DNA from: Blastocatellia bacterium | GTDB lineage: Bacteria > Acidobacteriota > Blastocatellia > Pyrinomonadales > Pyrinomonadaceae | Direction of reading: 5' to 3' | Assembly (NCBI GenBank): GCA_003487805.1 | Contig: DNNE01000197.1 | Location: forward strand, 37,501-75,169 | Length of the DNA stretch: 37,669 nucleotides | Shown here: positions 6,429 through 14,125 of the stretch, piece by piece | Position numbering within the stretch: position 1 is the first letter of the stretch | Layout of the letters: each line of letters opens with the position of its first letter | Made by a program: the position numbers and the translations under genes | Notes under the pieces: model-generated | Told to the model about the DNA's origin: nothing | Database searches by the model: none | The model's input: only the letters and a program-made list of their open reading frames with translations

Positions 6429-9400
6429 ATGAGCGCTGCTACAGAAACCAACTCAACTCTTCAATCGACGCTGCAATCGGTAATCGACAGCGCCGAATTT
6501 CGTCGTGTGCTCGATCAAATCAATCGCGGCGCGCGAGTTATTTCGATCAGCGGATTAGTCGCCGGGCCGGCCCGCGCGCTCGTTCTGGCCGCGCTGCAAC
6601 ATCAGACTGCAAAGCATTTTGCTCTGGTCGTGCCCGCGCAGAGAGATTTGGAAAATTGGGAACGCGATATCGGCTTTTGGTACTGCGCGCTCCGCGGGAC
6701 CAGTGAATGCGGGGATGCCGTTGCCGTGCTGCCCGCTTCCGAGAGCGACCCTTACGCCGGTGGATCGCCGCACGCGGAAACGCTCGAGCGGCGCGCCCTG
6801 GCATTATGGCGGCTGGCTCGACGGCAGGTAGGTGGCACGGGGGTCCCGCCCGTGATTCACGCGCAAGATGCGCGTGCCACAGATTTTCTGCTGCTCACCT
6901 CACGCGCGCTCGCCCGCAGAACCGTAGCGCCTTCCGACATTATGAAAGCAGGCGCGGTACTTCGTCGCGATGAAGACGCGTCGCCGGAAGAGCTGGTAGA
7001 CAAGCTAGTCGCGAGTGGCTATGTGCGCGAAGATCCGGTCGGCGCCATCGGCGAATTTTCAATGCGCGGTGGGATCCTCGATGTCTGGCCCCCAGGACAT
7101 GACGCGCCGGTGCGCATCGAATTTTTCGGCGACACGGTCGATTCGGTTCGCGAGTTTGATCCCGAGACCCAGCTTTCCACGACGCAGTTGCCGCAGGTTG
7201 AAATCGCTCCGATGCGAGAACTAATCGCCAGACCTTCCGACTTTCGCGAATGGGCGGCGCAAGCACGGGCTCGTTGGCACGATCCGCGGTTCGCGCGCTC
7301 GATGCGCGACCGCACTGACTTTGCAGATGAAGGGGAAGATTTCCCCGGGTGGGAATGGCTGATCTCAATCGTGCGCGAACGCAACGCCTGCATTTTCGAT
7401 TATTTGAATAAAGCAGTGCTGGTGATTGACGAGCCGGTGGCCGTCGAGAATTTCCTGGTTGATGCTTTTCACACTCTCGAGCAACGCTACGCTGAGAACG
7501 ACGCGGCCGATGATCTGGGGTTAAGGCCGGACGAGCTCTATCTCAGTGCCGATGAGTTGCGCAGCGAAATCGATCGTATGCAGCGCGTTGAGGTGCGCGC
7601 CCTTGGCCGCACGGCCGCGAAGATTGATCAGGAAATTGCGCTCGATGCCGAGCAACCAAAAATTTCGGTCGGCAAAGAGCGGGCGAAACGAAAGCCGCTG
7701 TTTTTGTTTCCGCATGCGGACGACAAATCCGAAGAAATCGCGTGGCAAGCGCAATCCGTCATGCGCTATCACGGGCGTCTTCCTGATCTTGCACGCGACA
7801 TAATCGAGCGGCGTAAATCCGGATCGACGACGCTCTTCGTTATGCCGAGCAGTGGAGTGGCGGAGCGCGTCACGGAAATTTTGCGCGATTACGAAGTAAA
7901 CGCGCGCCTGACTTCGTTCGAGGACACCTCAGAATTCGCATCACCCGACGCGATTGTCACTTCCGGAAAACTATCCGGTGGATTTGAATTGCCGGCGTCG
8001 CATTTGATCGTACACATCGAAGGCGATCTGTTTGATGAAGCAGCCGAACCCGCGCTTGAGCGACGCGCGACGGCCATCAAACGCGAGAAGAAACGACGCG
8101 CGCGCGCGGCGGCATTCCTTTCTGACTTTCGGGATCTTAAGGTCGACGATTATGTCGTCCACATCGATCACGGGATCGCGCGATTTGGCGGACTCGTCAC
8201 GCTCGATCTGGGCCCGACTGAGGCGGCTGGGGCGCGCGACGTCGCGAAACCGCGCTCAGAATTCATGCTGCTTTACTATGCGGACGAAGCGAAGCTCTAC
8301 GTTCCGGTTGAGCGGCTCGATCTGGTCCAACGTTATTCGAGCGCGGAAGCGACTCAGCCGTCGCTCGATAAGCTGGGCGGCCTTGGTTGGCATAAGACCA
8401 AAGCGAAGGCCAAGCGCGCGATGCGCGATATGGCCGACGAGCTCTTGCGGTTGTATGCCGAACGCAAGCTGGTCCAGGGCCACGCCTATCCGCAAGACAC
8501 TCCCTGGCAACATGAATTCGAACAGGGCTTCGAATATACCTTGACCGCGGATCAGGAAACCGCGATCGAAGATGTGAAGACCGACATGCAAACGCCGACG
8601 CCGATGGATCGTTTGCTGTGTGGAGACGTCGGATACGGCAAAACGGAAGTTGCCATGCGCGCGGCCTTCAAAACCGTGATGGATGGAAAGCAGGCCGCGG
8701 TCCTGACACCGACAACCGTCCTGGCTTATCAGCACTTCGATACATTTCGCCAGCGCTTCGCCCCCTTCCCCGTCAAGGTCGAATTACTCTCGCGCTTTCG
8801 TTCAACCAAAGAACAAAAAGATGTCGTGAAGCGCGTCGAGGCGGGTGAGGTCGACGTGGTGATCGGAACGCATCGGATGCTTTCGAAGGATGTGAGTTTC
8901 AAAGATCTGGGACTAGTCGTGGTCGATGAAGAACAACGCTTCGGGGTCGCGCACAAAGAACGTCTGAAGCAATTGAAGAAACGCGTCGACGTGTTAACGC
9001 TGTCAGCCACGCCGATTCCGCGCACGCTGAATATGTCGCTGAGCGGTTTGCGCGACATGTCCTTGATCGAGACTCCGCCGCGAGATCGGCTCGCGATTCA
9101 AACTCAGGTCGTGCAGTCATCCGACGCCGTGATCAAGTCAGCGATCGATCTCGAACTCGCCCGCGGTGGCCAGGTTTTCTTCATTCACAATCGCGTTGAA
9201 TCGATCGAAACAATCGCGGCCCTGGTTAAACGACTGGTGCCGAACTGCCGGATTGCGGTCGCCCACGGCCAGATGAATGAAAAAGAGATGGAAGCGATCA
9301 TGCTCGATTTTATTGCCTATAAATACGATGTGCTGGTCGCGACCACGATTATCGAGAACGGGATAGACATCCCCCGCGCGAACACTATCATCATAAATCG

Positions 9401-10163
9401 CGCTGATAATTACGGTCTTTCTCAACTTTATCAATTGCGCGGCCGCGTGGGGCGATCGAATCGCCGGGCTTACGCGTATTTGCTGATTCCGGCGGAACAA
9501 GAGCTGACGCCGATCGCGCGGCGGCGGCTTTCGGCAATTCGCGAGTTTTCAGATCTGGGCGCAGGCTTTCGCATCGCGGCGCTTGATTTGGAACTCAGAG
9601 GCGCCGGCAATATGCTGGGCGGCGAGCAATCAGGTCACATGGACGCGCTCGGTTTTGATCTTTATACCCAGATGCTCGAGCGCACGGTCGCGGAACTTCA
9701 AGGCGAGCAGGTTGAAGACGAGCCGACGGTCTCGATCAATGTCGGTGTCGATGTAGGCATTCCCGAGAGCTATATCTCAGACATGGGCCAGCGGCTGCGG
9801 ACGTACAAGCGAGTGTCGTCGGCGCGCGATGAAGACGCGCTGGCAGCGATTCGCGCCGAAACTGAAGATCGCTATGGACGAGTTCCTGAACCGGTCGAAG
9901 ACTTGTTCGATTACGCCCGGCTGCGGCAAGCGGCTGAGTCAGTTGGCGTCATTTCAATCGACCGCACCCGCGAAGGAATCGCAATCAAATTGGCCGAAAA
10001 AGCGCGGGTAGCACCGGAAAAGCTCATGGAATTGATTCACGCTCGCGAGGGCACGAACTTCGCGCCGAATGGGGTTTTGCGGCTCCAGTTGAACGACGAA
10101 GAAAAAGATCAAATACTGGCGGTCGCCCGGCGCGTGTTGCTGCAAGTCAGATCGGACAGTTAG
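6429..10163 (+). CDS. mfd: Transcription-repair coupling factor Mfd
   Basis: A superfamily 2 DNA translocase (1244 residues from ATG 6429) that removes RNA polymerase stalled at DNA damage and recruits UvrA. The N-terminal UvrB-like region is present (LPASESDPYAGGSPH, then the GEFSMRGGILDVWPPG phrase). The CarD-like RNA polymerase interaction domain follows (DDYVVHIDHGIARFGGL). The helicase motor has Walker A GDVGYGKTE near residue 731, DEEQ near 832, SATPIPRTL and the Mfd-type QLRGRVGRS. The C-terminal TRCF domain is complete. ATG 6429 is preferred over GTG 6396, which lies in a repeat, though only a weak GCGAG precedes it. About residues 134-151 (VGGTGVPPVIHAQDARAT) have no counterpart in standard Mfd and are encoded by a dispersed palindromic element. 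Confidence 0.95.
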   Translation: MSAATETNSTLQSTLQSVIDSAEFRRVLDQINRGARVISISGLVAGPARALVLAALQHQTAKHFALVVPAQRDLENWERDIGFWYCALRGTSECGDAVAVLPASESDPYAGGSPHAETLERRALALWRLARRQVGGTGVPPVIHAQDARATDFLLLTSRALARRTVAPSDIMKAGAVLRRDEDASPEELVDKLVASGYVREDPVGAIGEFSMRGGILDVWPPGHDAPVRIEFFGDTVDSVREFDPETQLSTTQLPQVEIAPMRELIARPSDFREWAAQARARWHDPRFARSMRDRTDFADEGEDFPGWEWLISIVRERNACIFDYLNKAVLVIDEPVAVENFLVDAFHTLEQRYAENDAADDLGLRPDELYLSADELRSEIDRMQRVEVRALGRTAAKIDQEIALDAEQPKISVGKERAKRKPLFLFPHADDKSEEIAWQAQSVMRYHGRLPDLARDIIERRKSGSTTLFVMPSSGVAERVTEILRDYEVNARLTSFEDTSEFASPDAIVTSGKLSGGFELPASHLIVHIEGDLFDEAAEPALERRATAIKREKKRRARAAAFLSDFRDLKVDDYVVHIDHGIARFGGLVTLDLGPTEAAGARDVAKPRSEFMLLYYADEAKLYVPVERLDLVQRYSSAEATQPSLDKLGGLGWHKTKAKAKRAMRDMADELLRLYAERKLVQGHAYPQDTPWQHEFEQGFEYTLTADQETAIEDVKTDMQTPTPMDRLLCGDVGYGKTEVAMRAAFKTVMDGKQAAVLTPTTVLAYQHFDTFRQRFAPFPVKVELLSRFRSTKEQKDVVKRVEAGEVDVVIGTHRMLSKDVSFKDLGLVVVDEEQRFGVAHKERLKQLKKRVDVLTLSATPIPRTLNMSLSGLRDMSLIETPPRDRLAIQTQVVQSSDAVIKSAIDLELARGGQVFFIHNRVESIETIAALVKRLVPNCRIAVAHGQMNEKEMEAIMLDFIAYKYDVLVATTIIENGIDIPRANTIIINRADNYGLSQLYQLRGRVGRSNRRAYAYLLIPAEQELTPIARRRLSAIREFSDLGAGFRIAALDLELRGAGNMLGGEQSGHMDALGFDLYTQMLERTVAELQGEQVEDEPTVSINVGVDVGIPESYISDMGQRLRTYKRVSSARDEDALAAIRAETEDRYGRVPEPVEDLFDYARLRQAAESVGVISIDRTREGIAIKLAEKARVAPEKLMELIHAREGTNFAPNGVLRLQLNDEEKDQILAVARRVLLQVRSDS
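6832..6880. repeat. Palindromic repeat captured in frame inside mfd
   Basis: Two 23-nt arms, GTGGCACGGGGGTCCCGCCC + GTG (6832-6854) and CACGCGCAAGATGCGCGTGC + CAC (6858-6880), are imperfect inverted copies separated by ATT. They share the outer GTGGCACG/CGTGCCAC and inner CGTG/CACG segments. The element is translated as GTGVPPVIHAQDARAT, interrupting what should read as a continuous RRALALWRLARRQ...DFLLLTSRALARR segment. Confidence 0.85.
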
Positions 10164-10174
10164 AATTGCCGGAC

Positions 10175-10252
10175 TTTGGAGTGCGGCGACTTGTCGCCGC
10201 TTTCTGTTTTAACGATCGGAGTCAAAGCGGTGACAAGTCACCGCACTCCAAA
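10175..10252. repeat. 29-bp inverted repeat between mfd and the foldase gene
   Basis: The left arm, 10175-10203 (TTTGGAGTGCGGCGACTTGT...), and the right arm, 10224-10252 (...ACAAGTCACCGCACTCCAAA), are complementary at 27 of 29 positions across a 20-nt loop. Each arm is also internally self-complementary (GCGGCGAC TT GTCGCCGC). The right arm ends 5 nt before the AAGGAG ribosome site of the next gene. There is no T-run, so it is not a typical terminator. Confidence 0.85.
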
Positions 10253-10273
10253 TAATTAAGGAGTTACAAATCT

Positions 10274-11383
10274 GTGAAGTCAAAATCAATTATTGCGGCA
10301 TTGTTGGTCCTGGCGGCCACCCTCGTTCTCCCCGCCCTGGCGCGCGCCCAGGAAGGCGAGCCGGTCGTCGTCGATGAAGTAATCGCCCAGGTCAACGATG
10401 GCATCGTGACGCTCTCGCAGTTGAAGCGCGAGATGAAAGAGCGGGTCGAGACGTTGACGCACAACGGGATGACCCCGCAGCAAGCCAGCGCTGAGGTCGA
10501 GAAAAAGAAACCCGAGTTGATCGCCATCCTGATCAATGAGCAGTTGTTGTTGCAGAAAGGCAAAGAACTCGATTTCACTCAGCGCGTCGAAGATGAGGTC
10601 AACAAGCGCATGCTGCAGGTTGCCAAAGAAAACGGAATCAATTCGATCGATAAACTCGATCAGGCCATGCGCGACGCGGGCATCGATCCAGTCTCAACGC
10701 GCAGCACCATGCGCGTCGAGATCATGAAACAGGCGGTCCTCGAATCCGAAGTTGATTCGAAACTCTTCTATGGCTTTACCAGCGACGAACTTCACAAGTA
10801 CTTCGACGCTCACAAAGATAAGTTCATCAAGCCGGAGTCAATCGACCTGTCTGAGATTTTTCTGAGCCTCGGCGGCAAACCGGAAGCAGATGTTAAGGCC
10901 CGCGCTGCCGAACTCGTTAAGCAATCACGAGGCGGCGCGGATTTCTGCACCCTGGCCGCGGCTTATACAGAAAGGCCGGCGACCAACGGACAAAAGCCCT
11001 GCAAGATCGGTTTGTTCGCCGTGCCCGATCTTCGTCCTGACATCGCCGGCGCGGTTAAGGACGTCAAACCGGGCGGGGTAAGCGATCCGTTGAAGACAGA
11101 CGAGGGTTACCAAATCTTGAAGGTGGAGGCCCGCAACGCCGGCAACAGCGCGGCGAGCTTCGTTGAGAACCAGGTGCGTGGCGCCATCACCGAGGAGCGC
11201 CTTCCCAAAGAGCGCGAGGATTATTTGCAGGGCCTGCGCAACGATGCCTACGTGAAAATTGCAGATACCTATCGCCCTTCGGTCGAGCCTCTGTTGAAGA
11301 TCGTGCCGCCGGCCGCGGCCACCAAGAGAGATCCGAAACAGAAGAGCAAAGGGAAGATATTGGGAATCATACCGAAGCCGTAG
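10274..11383 (+). CDS. Periplasmic peptidyl-prolyl isomerase/chaperone (SurA/PpiC type)
   Basis: A 369-residue exported protein. The signal peptide ends around ARAQ (residue 26). A SurA_N-like helical domain follows (VVDEVIAQVNDGIVTLSQLKREM through VDSKLFYGFTSDEL). A parvulin PPIC domain occupies roughly residues 190-290, with the LSEIFLSL start, a DFCTLAAAYTERPATNGQ segment and the GGVSDPLKTDEGYQILKV end. Such proteins isomerise X-Pro bonds and escort outer-membrane proteins across the periplasm. Start is GTG 10274, with AAGGAG at 10258-10263. The basic C-terminal tail (KRDPKQKSKGK) is unlike E. coli SurA. An S4-domain gene follows 23 nt downstream and may be cotranscribed. Confidence 0.88.
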   Translation: MKSKSIIAALLVLAATLVLPALARAQEGEPVVVDEVIAQVNDGIVTLSQLKREMKERVETLTHNGMTPQQASAEVEKKKPELIAILINEQLLLQKGKELDFTQRVEDEVNKRMLQVAKENGINSIDKLDQAMRDAGIDPVSTRSTMRVEIMKQAVLESEVDSKLFYGFTSDELHKYFDAHKDKFIKPESIDLSEIFLSLGGKPEADVKARAAELVKQSRGGADFCTLAAAYTERPATNGQKPCKIGLFAVPDLRPDIAGAVKDVKPGGVSDPLKTDEGYQILKVEARNAGNSAASFVENQVRGAITEERLPKEREDYLQGLRNDAYVKIADTYRPSVEPLLKIVPPAAATKRDPKQKSKGKILGIIPKP

Positions 11384-11406
11384 ATCTCGCACCGAAGGAT
11401 TTCTCA

Positions 11407-11679
11407 GTGCGATTGGATCTGTTTCTCAAATTAACTCGCCTGTGCCCGCGTCGCTCCGTAGCTCAACAGCTTTGCGACGCGGGTATTGTTTTCATCAACG
11501 GCCGTCCCGCCAAATCTTCGCACGCCGTTAAGCCCGCAGACGAGATTGTGATTCGACGGCGCGAGCATGAGATAACAGTCCGCGTGTTGAGCGTGCCCGC
11601 AGTTCGCAACATCCCGCGTCGTGAAGCAAGCAGCTTGATTGAAGTCATATCGGAACGGGAACTCGAGCAGGACATTTGA
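11407..11679 (+). CDS. S4-domain RNA-binding protein (RqcP/Hsp15-like)
   Basis: A 90-residue protein that is almost entirely an S4 RNA-binding domain: MRLDLFLKLTRLCPRRSVAQQLCDAG, then VFINGRPAKSSHAVKPADEI. The layout matches B. subtilis RqcP (YabO) and E. coli Hsp15, which bind stalled 50S subunits carrying peptidyl-tRNA and assist C-terminal tailing or recycling. The KR-to-RR and INGRPAKSS phrases favour RqcP. No RqcH is in the window, so the pathway assignment is inferred. Start is GTG 11407 with AGGA 7 nt upstream. It lies 23 nt after the foldase gene. Confidence 0.8.
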   Translation: MRLDLFLKLTRLCPRRSVAQQLCDAGIVFINGRPAKSSHAVKPADEIVIRRREHEITVRVLSVPAVRNIPRREASSLIEVISERELEQDI

Positions 11680-11694
11680 CGTCTACTAAGCGAT

Positions 11695-11772
11695 GGATAC
11701 GGAACCGCTTGCGCAAGCAAGCGGGTATTCTTCAAAGGTATGCCCGCTCGCTGGCGCGAGCGGTTCTGTACC
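11695..11772. repeat. 36-bp inverted repeat upstream of an L,D-transpeptidase gene
   Basis: The left arm (11695-11730, GGATACGGAACCGCTTGCGC...) and the right arm (11737-11772, ending GAGCGGTTCTGTACC) are imperfect complements across a 6-nt loop. The arms also contain the smaller palindromes CGCTTGCGCAAGCAAGCG and CGCTCGCTGGCGCGAGCG. The block is open in the frame of the downstream gene and so creates a false upstream extension. Confidence 0.8.
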
Positions 11773-11809
11773 GAGATGGCTCGGCCGCGGCGAATCACCA
11801 GGATTGTTC

Positions 11810-12412
11810 ATGGCAACTGCGAAGGCCACACTCATATTTGCGCTGCTGCTGACATTGTTCGGCTCGGCCGGTTTTCCGCCAACCCTTACCAATGCACATC
11901 GAACAGATGCTGTCGCCGCACCGCAAACCAAACCTCTTAAGCTGCCGCTCGTCTCGCCCAGAATCGTCGTGAAGAAAGCTGACCGAAAGTTATTGCTTTA
12001 TGCAGCTGATAAGTTGGTGCGGACTTATCACGTGGGTCTGGGCCTGAGCCCGGTCGGCGACAAAGTTCGTCAGGGCGATCGCCGCACGCCCGAAGGAGAC
12101 TTTTTCATCTTCACCAAAAACGACAAGAGCGCTTTCTATCTTTCACTTGGCGTCAGCTATCCAAATGCGGTTCATGCTGAACGCGGATTGCGCGCTGGCT
12201 TGATCACGAAAGCAGAGTACGAATCGATCATCAGCGCGCTAAATGCGAAGCAAGCTCCGCCGCAGAACACAAAACTCGGCGGCGATATTTATATCCACGG
12301 CAACGGTGCGAGCAGTGATTGGACCTGGGGCTGCGTCGCGCTGGAGAACGACGACGTGCGTGAATTATTCAATGCTGTGCCAGTCGGAACGCCAGTCAGG
12401 ATCCAGCGATAA
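11810..12412 (+). CDS. L,D-transpeptidase (YkuD domain), exported
   Basis: A 200-residue protein with a signal peptide (MATAKATLIFALLLTLFGSAGF) and one YkuD catalytic domain. The active-site pattern is present: IHGNG with His163, and the nucleophile Cys175 in DWTWGCVAL, followed by ENDDVRELF. The segment GDRRTPEGDFFIFTKND is the usual substrate-groove phrase. Such enzymes make 3-3 cross-links in peptidoglycan or anchor proteins to it. ATG 11810 is chosen over the reading-frame start at 11693, because AGGA lies 6 nt upstream, the signal peptide begins there, and the 39 upstream codons are a dispersed repeat. No peptidoglycan-binding domain is attached. Confidence 0.88.
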   Translation: MATAKATLIFALLLTLFGSAGFPPTLTNAHRTDAVAAPQTKPLKLPLVSPRIVVKKADRKLLLYAADKLVRTYHVGLGLSPVGDKVRQGDRRTPEGDFFIFTKNDKSAFYLSLGVSYPNAVHAERGLRAGLITKAEYESIISALNAKQAPPQNTKLGGDIYIHGNGASSDWTWGCVALENDDVRELFNAVPVGTPVRIQR

Positions 12413-12442
12413 TCTTGTCAGTCCACAAAGTAATTCAATTGC

Positions 12443-12600
12443 TTTGTTTCTTCGTTCCGTTAGGAACGAAAGGTTCATAGACCACGTCCCCAAATAATCT
12501 ACGAAGAGCTCCATAGGAGCGGAATGTCATGTCGCTCCTACAGAGCTTCGTCATCTGATACGTGCGGGTTGCTATAAACATCAGGCTCCTACGGAGCCGA
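12443..12600. repeat. Cluster of GCTCC...GGAGC dispersed palindromes in a 513-nt gene-free spacer
   Basis: The spacer 12413-12925 has no convincing gene. It holds TTCGTTCCGTTAGGAACGAA (about 12450), GAGCTCCATAGGAGC next to GTCGCTCCTACAGAGC (about 12503-12545), and CTATAAACATCAGGCTCC TAC GGAGCC (about 12570-12598). These are members of the same family as those at 980-1013 and 35115-35280, in both orientations. Positions 12600-12850 show nothing recognisable. Confidence 0.7.
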
Positions 12601-12856
12601 ACAACCGCTAACTCCTCCAGTTCAGCTCATCACTCCGGTCGCTATCCCGATGGATCGGCGTTCTGACTCGCCGCTCACGAAGTAAGTCCTACCTCGTGCG
12701 TTCGATTATCGACCGCTCGTCACCCCAAATCGGCTAGTCATCCACTGAAAGTTAAAAAGTGAAATCGCGTGATTATCAGGAGTCCCTCAGGCATCTTAAT
12801 ATCGCAACTAGTTGGCATGTAGGTTGCTGCAGTGGTCTTGATTCGACACGCGGAAC

Positions 12857-12904
12857 GTAACGCAAGCTGTTAGCTTGCGCGCGCAAACTAACAGTATGCG
12901 TTAC
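12857..12904. repeat. GTAACGCA...TGCGTTAC palindromic element, copy 1
   Basis: Two abutting 24-nt arms, GTAACGCAAGCTGTTAGCTT+GCGC (12857-12880) and GCGCAAACTAACAGTATGCG+TTAC (12881-12904), complementary at 21 of 24 positions. The element ends exactly 21 nt before the ATG of the mreB-like gene. A second copy at 25673-25718 has the same distance to its downstream ATG. Confidence 0.85.
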
Positions 12905-12925
12905 AAGAAATCGAGGTAATCAATC

Positions 12926-14005
12926 ATGAATATTCTCAGTAGCTTTTTCGCTGATGACCTGGCAATAGATCTGGGCACCGTTAACACCATCATTTACACG
13001 CCGACCCAAGGCGTCGTTTTGAACGAACCTTCCATTCTGGCAGTTCACAAATACACTCGCGAAGTTTTGTCGGTGGGCGCGAGCGCGTTGAAGCTGCTCG
13101 GTCGCGAGCCGAACGATACTGAAGTGCACCGGCCGATTCGACGCGGAGCCATAGACAACTTTGAAGTCTCGCAGCAGTTTCTCCGCGCGTTGATCAGTCG
13201 CGTGCAGCATCACGATCATCCAAAGCGCAGTCACCTGGTTATTGGTGTTCCCGGATCATCGACGCCGCTGGAACGGCGCTCAGTCAAAGATGCTGCGCGT
13301 GATGCGAAGGCCGGGCGCGTCGATCTGATCGACGAAGGACTGGCGGCCGCGCTGGGCGCCGGTTTGGATTTTGATAATGAGCAGGCGCACCTGATCGTGG
13401 ACATTGGCGGCGGCACGACGAACATTGCGATCCTCGCGTCCGGCGGCGTGGTCAATTCCGTCAGCGTGCCGGCGGCCGGCAACGCGATGGACGACGCGAT
13501 TCGCGATTACCTGCGCCTGCGTTACGCAGTGCAATTTGGCGAACGCACGATCGAGCGCGTCAAACGCGAGCTTGGTTCGGCTTCCGCGGATCAATGGGAC
13601 AAGCGCCTCGACGATGAATTGGAAATCGTCGGCAAACAATTAGCGAATGGGGCGGCGCTGCCGATCGCGATTAGCGCGCGCGAGGTGCGCAACGCGGTCC
13701 AGGGAGTCGTGGCGGAAATTATTTCAGCAGTGCGACGTGTGATCGAAGACGCATCGCCCGAAGTTACCGCCGATATTTACTACTCGGGATTGATCCTGAC
13801 CGGCGGCGGCGCGCTGCTGCACGGCATGTCTGATCGACTGCAAACTGATCTGAATTTGCAGGTTACGATTCCTGAAGATCCTTTGACCACGGTGGCGCTC
13901 GGCGCGGGGCGACTGCTTGCTGAACCAGAGCGATTGCAGCGCGCGTCACTGCGTCTGGATGCACCGGCATGGGAACAGGCAGAGAATTTGGTGGTGAATT
14001 GGTAA
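12926..14005 (+). CDS. mreB: MreB-like actin-family ATPase, solitary
   Basis: A 359-residue bacterial actin homologue. The ATP-binding motifs are present: phosphate 1 (DDLAIDLGTVNTIIYTP), connect 1/phosphate 2 (LIVDIGGGTTNIAIL), the adenosine motif (YYSGLILTGGGALLHGM), and the MreB-type IGVPGSSTPLERRSVKDAA. MreB filaments guide lateral wall synthesis in rods. Differences from canonical MreB include IDEGLAAALGAG where E-P-(M/L)-AAAIGAG is usual, PAAGNAMDDAI in place of GGDRFDEAI, and a 15-residue C-terminal extension. No mreC or mreD follows, so it may be a paralogue with another role. A GAGG sits about 10 nt upstream (12913-12916). Confidence 0.85.
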   Translation: MNILSSFFADDLAIDLGTVNTIIYTPTQGVVLNEPSILAVHKYTREVLSVGASALKLLGREPNDTEVHRPIRRGAIDNFEVSQQFLRALISRVQHHDHPKRSHLVIGVPGSSTPLERRSVKDAARDAKAGRVDLIDEGLAAALGAGLDFDNEQAHLIVDIGGGTTNIAILASGGVVNSVSVPAAGNAMDDAIRDYLRLRYAVQFGERTIERVKRELGSASADQWDKRLDDELEIVGKQLANGAALPIAISAREVRNAVQGVVAEIISAVRRVIEDASPEVTADIYYSGLILTGGGALLHGMSDRLQTDLNLQVTIPEDPLTTVALGAGRLLAEPERLQRASLRLDAPAWEQAENLVVNW

Positions 14006-14015
14006 TCTCATTCCA

Positions 14016-14069
14016 CGTTTAGAGTCGGGCTACTGCCCGACCCAGCGGGCGGTAGCCCGCTGCTAAACG
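14016..14069. repeat. GGGCTACTGCCC inverted repeat between the mreB-like gene and dusB
   Basis: The left arm, CGTTTAGAGTCGGGCTACTG+CCCG (14016-14039), and the right arm, CGGGCGGTAGCCCGCTGCTA+AACG (14046-14069), are imperfect complements around a 6-nt loop. Positions 14017-14037 are the exact reverse complement of 1-21, so this family occurs at least twice with full identity over 21 nt. It begins 11 nt after the mreB-like stop codon. Confidence 0.85.
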
Positions 14070-14089
14070 TAAGCGGGAGGCGCGTCAAG

Positions 14090-14122
14090 GCCACATGAGG
14101 TAAAATCTCGTGTGGCTTTTTT
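14090..14122 (+). terminator. Intrinsic terminator immediately upstream of dusB
   Basis: GCCACATGAG (14090-14099) pairs with CTCGTGTGGC (14107-14116), 10 bp with one G-T pair, across the loop GTAAAAT, followed by TTTTTT (14117-14122). The T-run ends three bases before the dusB ATG at 14126. It can terminate the mreB-like transcript, but its position also makes it a possible attenuator for dusB. Confidence 0.8.
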
Positions 14123-14125
14123 CTT

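Noticed and set aside
10204..10252. Intrinsic terminator after mfd
   Set aside because: The hairpin is strong but lacks a T-run and belongs to a dispersed repeat design.
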